From Phenylobacterium sp. (GTDB lineage: Bacteria > Pseudomonadota > Alphaproteobacteria > Caulobacterales > Caulobacteraceae): DNA of 64,000 nt. Numbering within the stretch: position 1 is the stretch's first letter; every line of letters starts with the position of its first letter. The notes beneath the pieces were generated by a model. The model ran no database searches. It was not told where the DNA came from and saw only the letters and a program-made list of their open reading frames with translations. The position numbers and the translations under genes were made by a program. The stretch spans positions 310,001 through 374,000 of the forward strand of contig JAGOQB010000002.1 in assembly GCA_017991675.1 (NCBI GenBank). The letters run 5' to 3'. Shown here piece after piece: positions 18,553 to 28,984 of this stretch.

Positions 18553-19908
18553 CTAGAGATTTTCCCGCAACCAGGCGGCGGCCTTGGCCACCGGATTGGC
18601 GCGCGGATCAAGCGGTTCGCGGCGCAGCTTGGCGCTGGCCAGGGTCTTGGACGAGACCGCCTCGCGCGGGCCGAAGGCGGCGCGCTGCAACACCCCGGCG
18701 GCGGCGCAGAACGCCGGCCCGGAGGCGGCGTCGGCCAGGTGCGGCACCCGGCGCGGGCGGCCCAGGCGCACCGGGCGATCGAACACCCGCACGGCGACTT
18801 CGCGCACGCCGGCCAGCTGGCTGGCGCCGCCGGTCAGCACCAGGCCGGCCCCGGCCTCGACCGGAGCGCCCGAGGCCTTCAGGCGGTCGCGGAGCAGTTC
18901 GAGGGTCTCTTCCACCCGCGGGGCGATGATGCCCTTGAGCAGCGATCGCGGCGCGATGACCGGACCGGCGCCCGGATCGTCGCCGCGCGGCGGCGCTTCG
19001 ATCATCTCGCGGTCCTCGTTGGCCGAGGCGATCGCCGAGCCGTGCAGGGTCTTGATGCGCTCGGCCCCGGCGACCGAGGTCGACAGGCCGCGGGCGATGT
19101 CGGCGGTGACGTGGCTGCCGCCGACCGGCAGGGTTTCGACGTGAATCAGGCTGCCGCCGGAGAACACCGCGGCCGAGGTCGAGCCCCCGCCCATGTCGAT
19201 GCACACCGCGCCGAGGTCCATCTCGTCCTCTTCCAGGGCGGCGAGCGCCGAGGCGAACGGCGCGGCGACGACGCCTTCGAACTGCAGGTGGGCGCGCTCC
19301 ACGCAGGCGCCGAGGGTCTGGTAGACGGCCTCGCTGACGGTGACGACCAGCAGCTCGACGCCCAGCGAGCGGCCGAACATGGCGCGCGGGTCGCGGATGG
19401 CCGCCTGGCCGTCGACGCTCCAAGCGACCGGCAGGATGTGGGCCGCGCGGCGGCCCGGAATCTTGATCTGGCCCAGGGCCTGCTGGATGGCGCGGACAAG
19501 GTCGCCGTCCGAGATCGGGCGGGCGCCCAGCGAGACGCGGCCGGCGATGCGATGGCTGGCCAGCTGGCCGCCGGCGGTGGCGACGGTGACGCCCTGGACC
19601 TGCACGCCCGCGACATTTTCGGCTCGCTCGACCGCCTGGGCGATCGCGTCGGAGGCCTCGTCGAGATTGATGATCGCGCCGCCGCGCACGCCGCGCGACT
19701 GCACATAGCCGACGCCCGCGGCCGTCAGGGTGCGGTCGCCGCGACGCACGCCGTCCGGCTTCATGATGAAGCAGGTGACCTTGGACGCGCCAAGATCCAC
19801 GGCCGCCACCACTGGCTGGCGGCTGAGCGCGGCCTTCAGGCCCTCGCGGCTTTCCTTGCGTTCCTCAACCCGGGTCGACAAGTCCGTACGTCCTTCCTTC
19901 AGTCTCAC
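18553..19908 (-). CDS. ftsA: cell division protein FtsA
   Basis: FtsA is the actin-like ATPase that tethers FtsZ to the inner membrane. At 451 residues it has the phosphate 1 region VAAVDLGASKVTCFI (near 34-48), the phosphate 2 region AVCIDMGGGSTSAAVF, and the adenosine motif LTGGASQLAGV. The C-terminus ends in an amphipathic helix (KAAAWLRENL) that fits membrane binding. The N-terminal 30 residues are charged (RVEERKESREG). The start overlaps the ftsQ stop by 4 nt, so it is coupled to ftsQ. Confidence 0.97.
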   Translation of the reverse strand: MRLKEGRTDLSTRVEERKESREGLKAALSRQPVVAAVDLGASKVTCFIMKPDGVRRGDRTLTAAGVGYVQSRGVRGGAIINLDEASDAIAQAVERAENVAGVQVQGVTVATAGGQLASHRIAGRVSLGARPISDGDLVRAIQQALGQIKIPGRRAAHILPVAWSVDGQAAIRDPRAMFGRSLGVELLVVTVSEAVYQTLGACVERAHLQFEGVVAAPFASALAALEEDEMDLGAVCIDMGGGSTSAAVFSGGSLIHVETLPVGGSHVTADIARGLSTSVAGAERIKTLHGSAIASANEDREMIEAPPRGDDPGAGPVIAPRSLLKGIIAPRVEETLELLRDRLKASGAPVEAGAGLVLTGGASQLAGVREVAVRVFDRPVRLGRPRRVPHLADAASGPAFCAAAGVLQRAAFGPREAVSSKTLASAKLRREPLDPRANPVAKAAAWLRENL

Positions 19909-20819
19909 GCGCCGTTGGCGACCAGTTGGCCCGGCAGCACGCCGTCGCGCGGGCGCACGGCCACCACGGTCGGATCGCGCAGGTCGATCCGCTCGAAGCC
20001 CAGTTCCAGAATGCGCGAACGCTGATCGAGCTGTTCGAGCTGGATCAGGGCCGCGCCCTCGTCGACCGCCGGCAATTGCACCAGCGAGCCGTCTTTCATT
20101 CTCAAGTCCCAGCGGCGGCCGTCGACGCGCACCAGCGCCTCGGTCCGCTCGGCCAGGCGCGGCCGCGCCGCGACTTCCGGCAGAATCGCCGCGGCCGCCT
20201 CGTTGGCGCCGACGCCGACGATCAGCGGCAGGGTCGCAAAGCGGCCGGGATCGGCCTCGGGAATCACCCGGCCGGTCTCGTCGATGACGTGGCTGCGCCC
20301 GCCGTTCTGCCAGACCGCCATCTGGCGGCGCTCGACCACGGCCAGGACCAGGGTGTCGGGCAGCAGGCGCACGACGCGCGCTTCCTTGACCCAGCCCACC
20401 GCTTCGACCCGCTGGCGGATCGCCTCGAGATCCATGCCGACGACCGGCTCGTCCTGGTAGACGGCGGCCGCGCGCAGGATGTCGGCGGTCGCCATTTCGG
20501 ACGCGCCCTCGACGTGGATCGCCTTCAGCTTGAAGCCAAGGCCGGCGAACTGGCCGCCGATCGCCGAGCCCATCGAGGCGCCCAGCTTCTCGCCGCGATG
20601 ACCGGTCGTCATGGTCACGGTCAGCGCGATCGTCACCACCCCGGCGGCCGCGATCAGCGCATGCCAGGGCGAGAGCCCGACGCCGCGGGCGGCGCCCAGC
20701 TTGCCGGGCGCGTACGCCGCCCCCGGCTTTCTGGCGCGGGGGGCGGTCTTGGTGCTTGCGGGCGCTTTAGCCCGGGGCTTCGCTTCAGCTCGCGACTCCC
20801 CCCGCATGGCCGCGGGCAT
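19905..20819 (-). CDS. ftsQ: cell division protein FtsQ
   Basis: FtsQ is a bitopic inner membrane protein that recruits the FtsBL complex. It has a basic Ala/Lys/Pro-rich cytoplasmic tail, one membrane helix (about 52-72, [18 protein letters not shown]) and a periplasmic POTRA domain starting at [12 protein letters not shown]. The ATG at 20,819 was chosen because GGAGG sits 6 nt upstream; an ATG at 20,825 abuts that site and is less likely. The start lies inside the end of ddl by 35 nt, so translation is likely coupled. Length 304 residues. Confidence 0.94.
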   Translation of the reverse strand: MPAAMRGESRAEAKPRAKAPASTKTAPRARKPGAAYAPGKLGAARGVGLSPWHALIAAAGVVTIALTVTMTTGHRGEKLGASMGSAIGGQFAGLGFKLKAIHVEGASEMATADILRAAAVYQDEPVVGMDLEAIRQRVEAVGWVKEARVVRLLPDTLVLAVVERRQMAVWQNGGRSHVIDETGRVIPEADPGRFATLPLIVGVGANEAAAAILPEVAARPRLAERTEALVRVDGRRWDLRMKDGSLVQLPAVDEGAALIQLEQLDQRSRILELGFERIDLRDPTVVAVRPRDGVLPGQLVANGA

Positions 20820-21732
20820 ACGCATCCTCCGTGATCCAAAGCACTAGACGGTCGAAATCCACCCCCTTGTGAGCCGCCTGCTCGGGCGCGAGCGAGGTCG
20901 GCGTCATGCCGGGCTGGGTGTTGACCTCCAGAAGGACCAGAATGTCGTTAATGTCGTCATAACGAAGATCGGACCGGGTAACCCCCCGGCAACCAAGCGC
21001 GGCATGCGCCAGCTCTGACAATTCCAACGCCTTTTCAAAGGCATGCTTCGGAATATCGGCCGGAACGACGTGCACGGAACCGCCTTCCGCGTACTTTGCT
21101 TCGTAATCGTAAAATTCGGTCTGCGGGATGATGTCGGTAACGCTCAACGCCTTGCCGTCCATGACCGCCACCGCCAGTTCCCGGCCGCGGATATAGGGTT
21201 CGATCATCACCTCCTCGCCGAAGGTCCATTGCGGCGAGACCAGCTCCTGCGGCGGGCGATTCGCGCCCTCGCGGACGATGAACACGCCCACCGAAGATCC
21301 CTCGGCGTTCGGCTTGATCACATAGGGCGGCGCCATCACGTGATCGGCCGCGGCGACATGTCGGTTGAACAGCCCGCCCCCCGGCACCGCGACCCCGGCC
21401 GCGGCCATCACCGCCTTGGCCTTGGCCTTGTCCATCGCCAGGGCCGAGGCCAGCACGCCTGAATGGGTGTAGGGGACCTTCAGGGTCTCCAGGATCCCCT
21501 GGACGCAGCCGTCCTCCCCCCACTCCCCGTGCAGGGCGTTGAAGACGACGTCCGGCTTCAGGGTGGTCAGCACCTGCGCCAGGTCGCGGCCGGCGTCGAC
21601 ATAGGTGACCTTGGCGCCCAGGCGTTCGAGCGCGGCGCCGCACTCCCTGCCCGACGACAGGCTCACCTCGCGTTCGGAAGAAAGACCGCCCAGCAGCAGG
21701 GCGACATGGTGTCCGGAAAGGGGAAGGCTCAC
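20785..21732 (-). CDS. ddl: D-alanine--D-alanine ligase
   Basis: This ATP-grasp enzyme makes D-Ala-D-Ala for the peptidoglycan stem. At 315 residues it shows the N-terminal [20 protein letters not shown] block, the ATP-grasp core with [15 protein letters not shown], and the metal and substrate site [20 protein letters not shown]. It starts at a GTG that overlaps the stop of the upstream M28 peptidase (GTGA), and its end overlaps ftsQ, so the three genes form one operon. Confidence 0.96.
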   Translation of the reverse strand: MSLPLSGHHVALLLGGLSSEREVSLSSGRECGAALERLGAKVTYVDAGRDLAQVLTTLKPDVVFNALHGEWGEDGCVQGILETLKVPYTHSGVLASALAMDKAKAKAVMAAAGVAVPGGGLFNRHVAAADHVMAPPYVIKPNAEGSSVGVFIVREGANRPPQELVSPQWTFGEEVMIEPYIRGRELAVAVMDGKALSVTDIIPQTEFYDYEAKYAEGGSVHVVPADIPKHAFEKALELSELAHAALGCRGVTRSDLRYDDINDILVLLEVNTQPGMTPTSLAPEQAAHKGVDFDRLVLWITEDAYARGHAGGVAS

Positions 21733-23105
21733 TGGCTCACGCTCGCAGTCTTGCGGAAGTCGATATCGCTATCCGCCACGGTGTAGACGAAGGCGGCCCA
21801 GACGGCCACGTTCTGGGCGAGTTCGCGGGGGTCGACCTTGTCCAGGGTGTCGTCCGCCGAATGGTGCAGGTCGAAGTAGCGGGCGGCGTCCTGCTGCAGT
21901 TCCACGACCGGCGCCCCGAGGCGCTTCAGTCCCGCCACGTCGGCGCCGCCGTCGCGGGCCGGGTCGCGTGAAATGATCACCCGAAGGGGGTTCACCACCG
22001 CGGCGAAGGCCTTCATGGCCGGGTGTTCGAGGCTGCCCGCCGGCAGCTTGGCGTTGAAGATCTCGCCCGCGCCCAGGTCGCTCTCGCCTGCAACGATCAT
22101 GTTGGGGACCTCGGCCTTGTTGGCCTCGGCATAGGCGGCTCCTGAACCGCCCTGCTCCTCGGCGCCCCACATCACCACGCGCACCGTGCGGCGCGGGCGC
22201 TGCGGCAGGTCGGCGATCAGCTTGGCCGCCGCCGTGGTGATCCCGATGCCCGCTGCGTCGTCGACCGCCCCGGTGCCGGCGTCCCAGGAATCCAGGTGGC
22301 CGCCGATGACGATGACCTCCTCCGGCTTCTCCCGGCCGCGGATCTCGCCGACCACGTTGTAGGCGGGGGCCTTGGCGCGATAGGTCGAGGCCATGGCCAG
22401 CTTGATCCGCACCGGCTTGCCGCGGGCGACCATGCGCTCCAGCAGCTCAGCGTCGGGCGGCGACAGCGCCGCCATCGGAATTCCCGAGATCGCCGCGCCG
22501 CCGCCGTGCGGCAACCGGCTGTCGTCGGTGGAGATCGAGCGCACCAGATAGGCCACAGCCCCGCGCTTGGCCGCCTCGACGCCGCCCGAGCGGGCGCGCA
22601 CCGCGCCGGCATAGCCACGGATGTCCTGCGTGCGGCGCATCGGTTCGGTGACCACCGCGATCTTGCCCTTCAGCGCGCCAGGCGGCTGGGCCAGCATTTC
22701 GTCATAGCTGCGGAACAGCGCGATCTCGGCCTCCAGCCCCCCGGGCGGCGTGGCCGCCGAACGGCCGAGACCCAGGATCTGCAGCTTCTGAGGGAACGGC
22801 GCGACCACCTCGGCGGCCTCCGCGCCGCGCAGCCAGGACTCGGTCTCGAAGGTTTCGACGTGGACGTTCTCGAACCCCAGCGCCTTCAGCTTGGCCACAC
22901 CCCAGTCCCGGGCCCGATCCATGGCCGGCGAGCCCTGCGGGCGGGCGCCGACCTCGGTAGTCAGCGACTCCGTCACGTTCCAGGCGGTGCTGTCGGTCAG
23001 GGCCTTGTCGCGAAGCGCAACGGCGGTGAGGGCGAGATCGGCGGCATGGACCGCGTTGGTGGAGACCAAGGTGGCGGCGACGGCCGCGAGCAAAGCAATG
23101 CGCAT
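21729..23105 (-). CDS. exported M28 family zinc metallopeptidase
   Basis: This is a 458-residue secreted or periplasmic metallo-aminopeptidase. The ATG at 23,105 gives a signal peptide ([21 protein letters not shown]). A PA-type insert lies before the catalytic domain. Metal ligands appear as His-Leu-Asp in [19 protein letters not shown], the Glu-Glu pair in [11 protein letters not shown], an Asp in GESDLGAG and the His in DLHHSADD. It is the first gene of an operon with ddl, ftsQ and ftsA, an unusual place for a peptidase. Its natural substrate is unknown; a role in peptide recycling at the wall is only a guess. Confidence 0.9.
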   Translation of the reverse strand: MRIALLAAVAATLVSTNAVHAADLALTAVALRDKALTDSTAWNVTESLTTEVGARPQGSPAMDRARDWGVAKLKALGFENVHVETFETESWLRGAEAAEVVAPFPQKLQILGLGRSAATPPGGLEAEIALFRSYDEMLAQPPGALKGKIAVVTEPMRRTQDIRGYAGAVRARSGGVEAAKRGAVAYLVRSISTDDSRLPHGGGAAISGIPMAALSPPDAELLERMVARGKPVRIKLAMASTYRAKAPAYNVVGEIRGREKPEEVIVIGGHLDSWDAGTGAVDDAAGIGITTAAAKLIADLPQRPRRTVRVVMWGAEEQGGSGAAYAEANKAEVPNMIVAGESDLGAGEIFNAKLPAGSLEHPAMKAFAAVVNPLRVIISRDPARDGGADVAGLKRLGAPVVELQQDAARYFDLHHSADDTLDKVDPRELAQNVAVWAAFVYTVADSDIDFRKTASVSQ

Positions 23106-23425
23106 TCGCGGCGGGTGCCTTTCGTCGGGAAGCCTGTCAAGGCGCCCCTCCCCCATGGTCTTACCGGACGCAGGCCTTCCGACCGATCCCCTCACGCGGC
23201 GGTTGATCAAACTCAACCACGGATCGCGTTAACTATTCTCACAAGTGAATCGCCTGACGAATACTTTGGCTTTGCAGAATTTCGTCGGCTGGAACGGTCA
23301 AGCTAATACTGGGGTGAATCCCCGACAATCTCTATTCCCGCTTGTAAATGCGACGTAACGCCGCTACCTGTTAACCAAGGTCGTCGGGTTCGGCGTGACC
23401 AGCTCGGGTCATTGAGAGGTTCCAG
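23106..23425. promoter_or_regulatory. divergent control region between M28-ddl-ftsQ-ftsA operon and PEP-CTERM gene
   Basis: This 320-nt region has no gene. It has GANTC sites at 23,247-23,251 and 23,316-23,320, and a CtrA half site TTAACCA at 23,371-23,377. The local drop in GC between about 23,220 and 23,400 marks it as the promoter region for both directions. Because a plus-strand gene separates this operon from murB, the division genes ftsQ and ftsA need a promoter here. Confidence 0.5.
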
Positions 23426-24115
23426 ATGAAGGCGCGCTCCATGGGGGTCGCCGCCACAGCGATCCTATCGCTTGGCGCGGCCGTCGCTCCCGCTGTCGCG
23501 GCTACGATTCTGTTCACCGAATTAGCCAACGTCTGGTCCGATCCGACCGCCGCAGACGCTGTCAGTCTGGATGGCGCGGAGCAGGTGCACGCGCCTTGGA
23601 ACTCGGCGGGGCCCGCGGGCGGTTCCACCGCGCTGGCCGACGCCGTACAGCCGCTCGGCAGCGCGCCCCTCGGCCATCACGCCCCCGCGATCAGCGTCGG
23701 ATCGATCACGCATGTCGCGGCGACGGAGGTCGTCGGCGGCGTCGATGTGCGGAACTTCGCCTACGGAGTCGGCCAGAAATCGGCTGGCTGCGATGAGCAG
23801 CGCGACGCCAGCGCGCCCAGCGACTGCGAGGCCCCGGGCGAGCCGTTGAAGTCGGCTGAGTTGGTGAAGATCGACGGCAAGTACTACGCCCTCGATATTT
23901 CCGGCCTCGTCCACAACGGCAACCCGGTCGAGGAATTCTGGACCCGCGAACAGGACGACGGCTCGGCCGAGCTGCGCGCGCAGCTGCGCCTGGTCTCCGC
24001 CGCGGTGCCGGAGCCGGCCAACTGGGCGATGATGATTGTCGGTTTCGGCATCGCCGGGGCCGCCGTGCGGGCCGGCCGCCGCCGCAACATCCTGGCCACC
24101 GTCCCCACGACCTAG
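23426..24115 (+). CDS. PEPxxWA-CTERM sorting domain protein, possibly THxN family
   Basis: This 229-residue exported protein has a signal peptide (MKARSMGVAATAILSLGAAV, cut here, ending PAVA) and a C-terminal sorting signal: VPEPANWAMMIVGFG, a hydrophobic helix, then a basic cluster (AGRRRN). Such signals are cleaved by an exosortase and mark surface or extracellular proteins. The body has an early VWSDPTAAD and a later SITHVAATEV that loosely fit the THxN PEP-CTERM family. It sits on the opposite strand inside the dcw cluster. Its function is unknown, and no exosortase gene is in the window. Confidence 0.75.
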   Translation: MKARSMGVAATAILSLGAAVAPAVAATILFTELANVWSDPTAADAVSLDGAEQVHAPWNSAGPAGGSTALADAVQPLGSAPLGHHAPAISVGSITHVAATEVVGGVDVRNFAYGVGQKSAGCDEQRDASAPSDCEAPGEPLKSAELVKIDGKYYALDISGLVHNGNPVEEFWTREQDDGSAELRAQLRLVSAAVPEPANWAMMIVGFGIAGAAVRAGRRRNILATVPTT

Positions 24116-24227
24116 GGTTCGATCACCCGCCAGGCGGCTTCCAGCCCCGCGGCTAGCGTCCATTGCGAGGGCGGCGTCCGGGGCTCCGGGCGCGGCGCGC
24201 AGCGTTCGACCAGGATCAGCAAGCGGC

Positions 24228-25136
24228 TCAGGCCGTCCGGCCGATCCGCTTGATCTCCCAGTCCAGCTCGATGCCGGTCTTGGCCTTGACGTCGGCGCGC
24301 ACAGCCTCCCCCAGGCCCTCGAGGTCGGCCGCGGTGGCTTCGCCGGTATTGATCATGAAGTTGGCGTGCAGCGGCGAGAACATCGCCCCGCCGAACGGCT
24401 TGCCGCGCCAGCCGGCGTCGTCGACCAGCTTCCAGGACGAATGGCCCTGCGGGTTCTTGAAGGTCGAGCCGCCGGTCTTCTCGCGGATCGGCTGAGTGGT
24501 CTCGCGGCGCGCGGTGATCTCGGCCATCCGCGCCTCGACGGCGGCCGGCTCGTCGGGACGCCCCTGGAACACCGCCTGCATCCAGATCACGTCGCCCGGC
24601 GGCACGGTGCTGTGGCGATAGGTGTAGCCGAAGTCCTCAAGCGAATAGCTGACGATCTCGCCGCTGCGATCGAAGCCCCAGGCCGAAACCAGCACGTCCT
24701 TGGTCTCGCTGCCGTAGCAGCCGGCGTTCATGGTCAGGGCGCCGCCGATGGTGCCGGGAATGCCGGCGTAGAACTCCAGCCCCGCCAGGCCGGCCTTGGC
24801 CGCCGCCTTGGCGACCATGGCGTCCAGCGCCCCTGCGTCGGCGATGACCCAGCCCTCTTCCTCGTCGACCGAGATCTCGGCGAAGGCCTTGCCGGCCAGG
24901 CGGATCACGACGCCTTCGACGCCGCCGTCGCGGACGATGACGTTGGAGCCGACGCCCAGCACCGTGACCGGCACCTCGGCCGGCAGGGCCGCCAGGAAGT
25001 CGCTCAGGTCGGACTCGTCGGCCGGCAGGAACAGCACTTCGGCCGCGCCGCCGACGCGAAACCAAGTGAACGGACCCAGCGGTTCGTCGCGCAGCAGCCG
25101 GCCGCGCACCTCCGGCAGGTTGTCTCGCCAGCTCAT
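24228..25136 (-). CDS. murB: UDP-N-acetylenolpyruvoylglucosamine reductase MurB
   Basis: MurB is the FAD enzyme that reduces UDP-GlcNAc-enolpyruvate to UDP-MurNAc. At 302 residues it shows [17 protein letters not shown] for FAD binding, [18 protein letters not shown], and the late SAFKNP-like block seen here as [11 protein letters not shown], with the catalytic Ser in place. It is the last gene of the ftsW-murG-murC-murB block and overlaps murC by 4 nt. A 112-nt gap to the convergent PEP-CTERM gene has no clear terminator. Confidence 0.96.
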   Translation of the reverse strand: MSWRDNLPEVRGRLLRDEPLGPFTWFRVGGAAEVLFLPADESDLSDFLAALPAEVPVTVLGVGSNVIVRDGGVEGVVIRLAGKAFAEISVDEEEGWVIADAGALDAMVAKAAAKAGLAGLEFYAGIPGTIGGALTMNAGCYGSETKDVLVSAWGFDRSGEIVSYSLEDFGYTYRHSTVPPGDVIWMQAVFQGRPDEPAAVEARMAEITARRETTQPIREKTGGSTFKNPQGHSSWKLVDDAGWRGKPFGGAMFSPLHANFMINTGEATAADLEGLGEAVRADVKAKTGIELDWEIKRIGRTA

Positions 25137-26545
25137 CGGTTCAACGCCTCAAGCTGCCCGGGTAGCGCGTGCGCCCAGACCGTAATGTCGCCAGCGCCCA
25201 GACAGACCACCAGGTCGCCGGCCTTGGCCTCCTCATGCACGATCCGCGCAAGGTCGGCCGGGCTTTCCAGCGCCAGCGCCCGGCGATGGCCGAAGCGGCG
25301 CAGCCCCTCGACCAGGCCGTCGCGATCGGCTCCCGCAATCGGGCTCTCGCCGGCGGTATAGACGTCGGCCACGATCACCGTGTCGGCGTCGTTGAAGCAG
25401 CCGCAGAACTCGTCGAACAGGTCGTGCAGGCGCGTGTAACGGTGCGGCTGGACCACGGCGACGACACGCCCCTCGGTCACCGCCCGCGCGGCCTTCAGCA
25501 CCGAGGCGATCTCGACCGGGTGGTGGCCATAGTCGTCGATGATGCGCACGCCGTTCGCCACGCCGGTGGTGGTGAAGCGCCGCTTCACGCCGCCGAACCC
25601 GGCCAGGCCCTTTCGGATGTCGTCGTCCGACACGCCCAGTTCCCGCGCCACGGCGATCGCGCCGGTGGCGTTCAGCACGTTGTGCTGGCCGGCCATCGGC
25701 AGGTGCAGGCTTTCCAGCCGCACGACCGGGCCGTCCTGCGGGGCGAACACCGCGTCGAACCGCGAGCCGTCCGGCCCCATGCTGATCTTCTCGGCGCGGA
25801 CCTCGGCCTGCGGGTTGGTTCCATACGCGATGACTCGGCGGTTCTGCACCCTCGCGGCCATGGCTTGGACTTCCGGATGGTCGGTGCAGACGGCCGCAAA
25901 ACCGTAGAACGGCACGTTCTCCACGAAGTCCTGGAAGGCCTTCTTCACGGCTTCGAAGTCGCCGTAGTGGTCCAGGTGCTCCGGGTCGATGTTGGTGACA
26001 ATGGCGCAGGTCGACTTGAGCTTCAGGAAGGTGCCGTCGCTCTCGTCGGCTTCGACCACCATCCAGTCGCCCTCGCCCACCTTGGCGTTGGTCCCATAGG
26101 CGTTGATGATGCCGCCGTTGATCACGGTCGGGTCCAGCCCGCCGGCGTCCAGCAGGGCGGCGACCATCGAGGTGGTGGTGGTCTTGCCGTGGGTGCCCCC
26201 GACCGAGACCGAGTACTGCAGCCGGGTCAGCTCGGCCAGCATCTCGCCGCGGTGGACCAGCGGCAGGCGCTTCTCGCGGGCGGCGACCATCTCCGGATTG
26301 TCGGCCTTGATCGCGGTCGAATAGACGATCGCCGACGCGCCTTCGACATTGGCCGCGCCCTGGCCGATGAACACCTTGGCGCCCAGCTTCTCCAGCCGTT
26401 CGGTGTTGGCGCTGGCCTTGGCGTCGGAGCCCTGCACCGTGTAGCCGATGCGCAGCATGATCTCGGCGATGCCGCTCATGCCGATGCCGCCGATGCCGAT
26501 GAAATGCACGGGGCCGAGGGCGAAGGGGACGGGACGCTTGTTCAT
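25133..26545 (-). CDS. murC: UDP-N-acetylmuramate--L-alanine ligase MurC
   Basis: MurC adds the first amino acid, L-Ala, to UDP-MurNAc using ATP. At 470 residues it has the N-terminal Rossmann motif [15 protein letters not shown] (14-28), the ATP loop [10 protein letters not shown] (116-125), and the Mur ligase central and C-terminal domains ([10 protein letters not shown] is the typical MurC block). Its start overlaps the murG stop by 4 nt and its stop overlaps the murB start, which shows tight coupling within the operon. Confidence 0.97.
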   Translation of the reverse strand: MNKRPVPFALGPVHFIGIGGIGMSGIAEIMLRIGYTVQGSDAKASANTERLEKLGAKVFIGQGAANVEGASAIVYSTAIKADNPEMVAAREKRLPLVHRGEMLAELTRLQYSVSVGGTHGKTTTTSMVAALLDAGGLDPTVINGGIINAYGTNAKVGEGDWMVVEADESDGTFLKLKSTCAIVTNIDPEHLDHYGDFEAVKKAFQDFVENVPFYGFAAVCTDHPEVQAMAARVQNRRVIAYGTNPQAEVRAEKISMGPDGSRFDAVFAPQDGPVVRLESLHLPMAGQHNVLNATGAIAVARELGVSDDDIRKGLAGFGGVKRRFTTTGVANGVRIIDDYGHHPVEIASVLKAARAVTEGRVVAVVQPHRYTRLHDLFDEFCGCFNDADTVIVADVYTAGESPIAGADRDGLVEGLRRFGHRRALALESPADLARIVHEEAKAGDLVVCLGAGDITVWAHALPGQLEALNR

Positions 26546-27642
26546 TTTTGGACGGCGGTTCTCTCGACCAGGTCGGCCAGGCGTTCGGCCGCGTCGGGCT
26601 TGGCGATGGAACGGGCGCCGGCGGCCATGCGCGCCAGGCGGTCGGGGTTGGTCAGCAGCTTCTGCAGGGCGCTCGCCATCGTATCGACGGTCAGCTGGCT
26701 CTCGCGCGCCACTTCCGCGCCGCCCGCTTCGGCCATGACGCGGGCGTTCTGGCCCTGGTCGTCGTCCAGCGCGATGGCCAGCGGCACCAGGATCGCCGGC
26801 TTGCCGGCCACCGCGAACTCGCAGACCGAGCCGGCGCCCGAACGTCCGATCACCAGGTGGGCGTCACGCAGGCGGCTCGCCATGTCGCGGAAGAACGGGG
26901 CGATCTCGGCCCGGACCATGGCGTCGGCGTAGATCCGGCGGGCGTTGTCCATCGACTCCTTGCGGGTCTGCTGCTGGACGTCGAGACGCTGGCGCAGATC
27001 CTCGGGCAGCTTCTTGATCGCCTCGGGCATCAGCTCCGAGAGCAGCCGCGCGCCTTGGCTGCCGCCAGTGATGAGCAGGCGGATCGGGCCGTCGGCGGTC
27101 GGCGGCGTATAGGGGTGGTCGGCCAGGGCGCGGATGTCGGGCCGGATCGGATTGCCGACGACGACGGCGTTCTCGGCCACCCGGCCCGGCGCCTTTTGCA
27201 GCACCGGGAACGCGCAGGCGACCGCGCGCACATGCCCGGCCAGACGGCGGTTGGCGCGGCCCATCACCGCGTTCTGTTCATGCAGCAGGGTCGGCCGGCC
27301 CTGGGTGATGCCGGCCAGCAGCCCAGGGACAGACGGATAACCGCCGAAGCCGACGACCACGGCCGGGTCGATGCGGGTGAACGCCTCCCGCGCCTGCATC
27401 ACGCCGCGCACGATCGCCAGGCCCGCCTGGGCCATGCCGACCACGTCGCCGCGCTGGAAGGTGCGGGCCGAAAGTCCGATGCGCTCCTCGGCCGGGAAGC
27501 TCTCGGCGAACGCGGCGGCGCGCTCGTCGGAGGCCAGCACGATGCGCCATCCACGGGCGATCAGCGCCTCGGCCAGGGCCTGTGCGGGAAACAGATGCCC
27601 GCCGGTTCCCCCGGCGGCGACGACAGCGATCTTACGCATCAC
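26542..27642 (-). CDS. murG: UDP-GlcNAc:lipid I N-acetylglucosaminyltransferase MurG
   Basis: MurG is the GT28 enzyme that turns lipid I into lipid II on the cytoplasmic face of the inner membrane. At 366 residues it has the glycine-rich loop [19 protein letters not shown] near the N-terminus, [12 protein letters not shown], and the donor-site motifs [20 protein letters not shown] and [14 protein letters not shown]. It lies 6 nt after ftsW on the same strand and overlaps murC. Confidence 0.96.
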   Translation of the reverse strand: MMRKIAVVAAGGTGGHLFPAQALAEALIARGWRIVLASDERAAAFAESFPAEERIGLSARTFQRGDVVGMAQAGLAIVRGVMQAREAFTRIDPAVVVGFGGYPSVPGLLAGITQGRPTLLHEQNAVMGRANRRLAGHVRAVACAFPVLQKAPGRVAENAVVVGNPIRPDIRALADHPYTPPTADGPIRLLITGGSQGARLLSELMPEAIKKLPEDLRQRLDVQQQTRKESMDNARRIYADAMVRAEIAPFFRDMASRLRDAHLVIGRSGAGSVCEFAVAGKPAILVPLAIALDDDQGQNARVMAEAGGAEVARESQLTVDTMASALQKLLTNPDRLARMAAGARSIAKPDAAERLADLVERTAVQK

Positions 27643-27648
27643 GAGCCT

Positions 27649-28833
27649 TTAGGCGAACGCGCCGGCCTTGGCGAGGCCCTCGCCTTGGGAATAGGCGCCC
27701 GGTCGACGGCGGGTCAGCGCAAGCGCCATGCCGAAAGTCAGGCAGATCGCCCACATCGACGAGCCGCCGTACGAAATAAACGGAAGAGTCATGCCCTTGG
27801 TCGGGATCATGTTCAGGTTCACCGCCACATTGATGAAGGCCTGCTGCCCGACCAGGACGAACAGCCCCGCCGCAGCGACCTGCTCGAAGGGATCGGTCAG
27901 CTTCATGGCGCGATAGAGGCCGCGGGTGACGATGAAGCCCAAAAGAATGATCAGCAGCAGCGAGAAGATCAGCCCGTACTCCTCGGCGCCGACCGAGTAG
28001 ATGAAGTCGGTGTGCAGGTCGGGCACGTGGCGCTTCATGACGCCCTCGCCCGGACCACGGCCGAAGAAGCCGCCGGCGGCGATGGCCTCGGCGGCGCGGT
28101 CCACCTGGTGGGTGTCGGCGCGGTCGGGACTGAGGAAGCGGTCCACGCGGCTGGCCACGTGCGGGAACAGGAAGTAGGTCGAGCTGAGGCCCGTCACCGC
28201 CACCCCGCCCAGCAGCATCACCCAGGACAGCGGCACCCCGGCCATCCAGAACGCTGCGCCGAACGCGATGGTGATCAGCACCGTCTGACCGACGTCAGGC
28301 TGGATCAGCAGCAGGCCGACCGACAGGAAATAAAGCCCGAAGGCGATCGAGACGCCCGGCACCCCCTGCCCCTTCTGGCCCTCCGAGAACATCCACGACA
28401 CCAGCACGATCAACGCCGGCTTCATGAACTCCGACGGCTGCAGGGTGAAGCCGCCCAGCTGCACCCAGCGGGTCGCGCCCTTGGCCGTATGCCCCAGGAA
28501 CGGGAGGATGAGCATGATCGCGATGGCGACCAGATAGATGAAGAACGCCGCGCGACGGATACCTTTCGCATCCAGCATCGAGACCCCGATCAGGATCGCC
28601 GCGCCGGTCACCGCGAACACGCACTGGCGCACCGCGAAGTGGAAGGGATCGCCGACGTTCATCCGCGCCGCCGCCGCCGGGCTGGCGGCGAAGGACATCA
28701 TCACTCCGATGGCGATGAGGGCGGCCACCGCCCCCAACATCCAGCGGTCCGTCGTCCACCACCAGATCCCGACCGACGAGCGGTCGCTCCGCGCAAAGGC
28801 GTGGGCCTGCTGGGGGCGATGGATGTGACTCAT
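27649..28833 (-). CDS. ftsW: peptidoglycan glycosyltransferase FtsW
   Basis: FtsW is the SEDS family lipid II polymerase of the divisome, partner of FtsI. At 394 residues it has about 10 membrane helices, the central loop QLGGFTLQPSEFMKPALI with conserved Pro-Ser-Glu, and the C-terminal GMTLPFISYGGSSM, where the SYGG block is a SEDS hallmark. The ATG at 28,833 is chosen because GGAG lies 7 nt upstream and the N-terminus then begins MSHIHRPQ; a longer frame exists but runs into the divergent gene. It starts a transcription block separated from murD by a plus-strand gene. Confidence 0.95.
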   Translation of the reverse strand: MSHIHRPQQAHAFARSDRSSVGIWWWTTDRWMLGAVAALIAIGVMMSFAASPAAAARMNVGDPFHFAVRQCVFAVTGAAILIGVSMLDAKGIRRAAFFIYLVAIAIMLILPFLGHTAKGATRWVQLGGFTLQPSEFMKPALIVLVSWMFSEGQKGQGVPGVSIAFGLYFLSVGLLLIQPDVGQTVLITIAFGAAFWMAGVPLSWVMLLGGVAVTGLSSTYFLFPHVASRVDRFLSPDRADTHQVDRAAEAIAAGGFFGRGPGEGVMKRHVPDLHTDFIYSVGAEEYGLIFSLLLIILLGFIVTRGLYRAMKLTDPFEQVAAAGLFVLVGQQAFINVAVNLNMIPTKGMTLPFISYGGSSMWAICLTFGMALALTRRRPGAYSQGEGLAKAGAFA

Positions 28834-28984
28834 GGGCGTCTCCGCGGGCGCGGCGGCCCGTATCTTCCAGATGCCCGCGGCATGCTTAAGATACCTTAAC
28901 CAAGCCCGGCCTTGGGCGCCCTGCGACTTGAAATCTTTCGCCGGGCGGGGCGACATCGCCCTCCAGCCGATGAAGGACGCCCCG

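Noticed and set aside
26548-28899. A 783-codon plus-strand frame across murG and ftsW
   Set aside because: It is antisense to two well-supported dcw genes and has low-complexity His/Arg/Gln/Gly composition typical of shadow frames.
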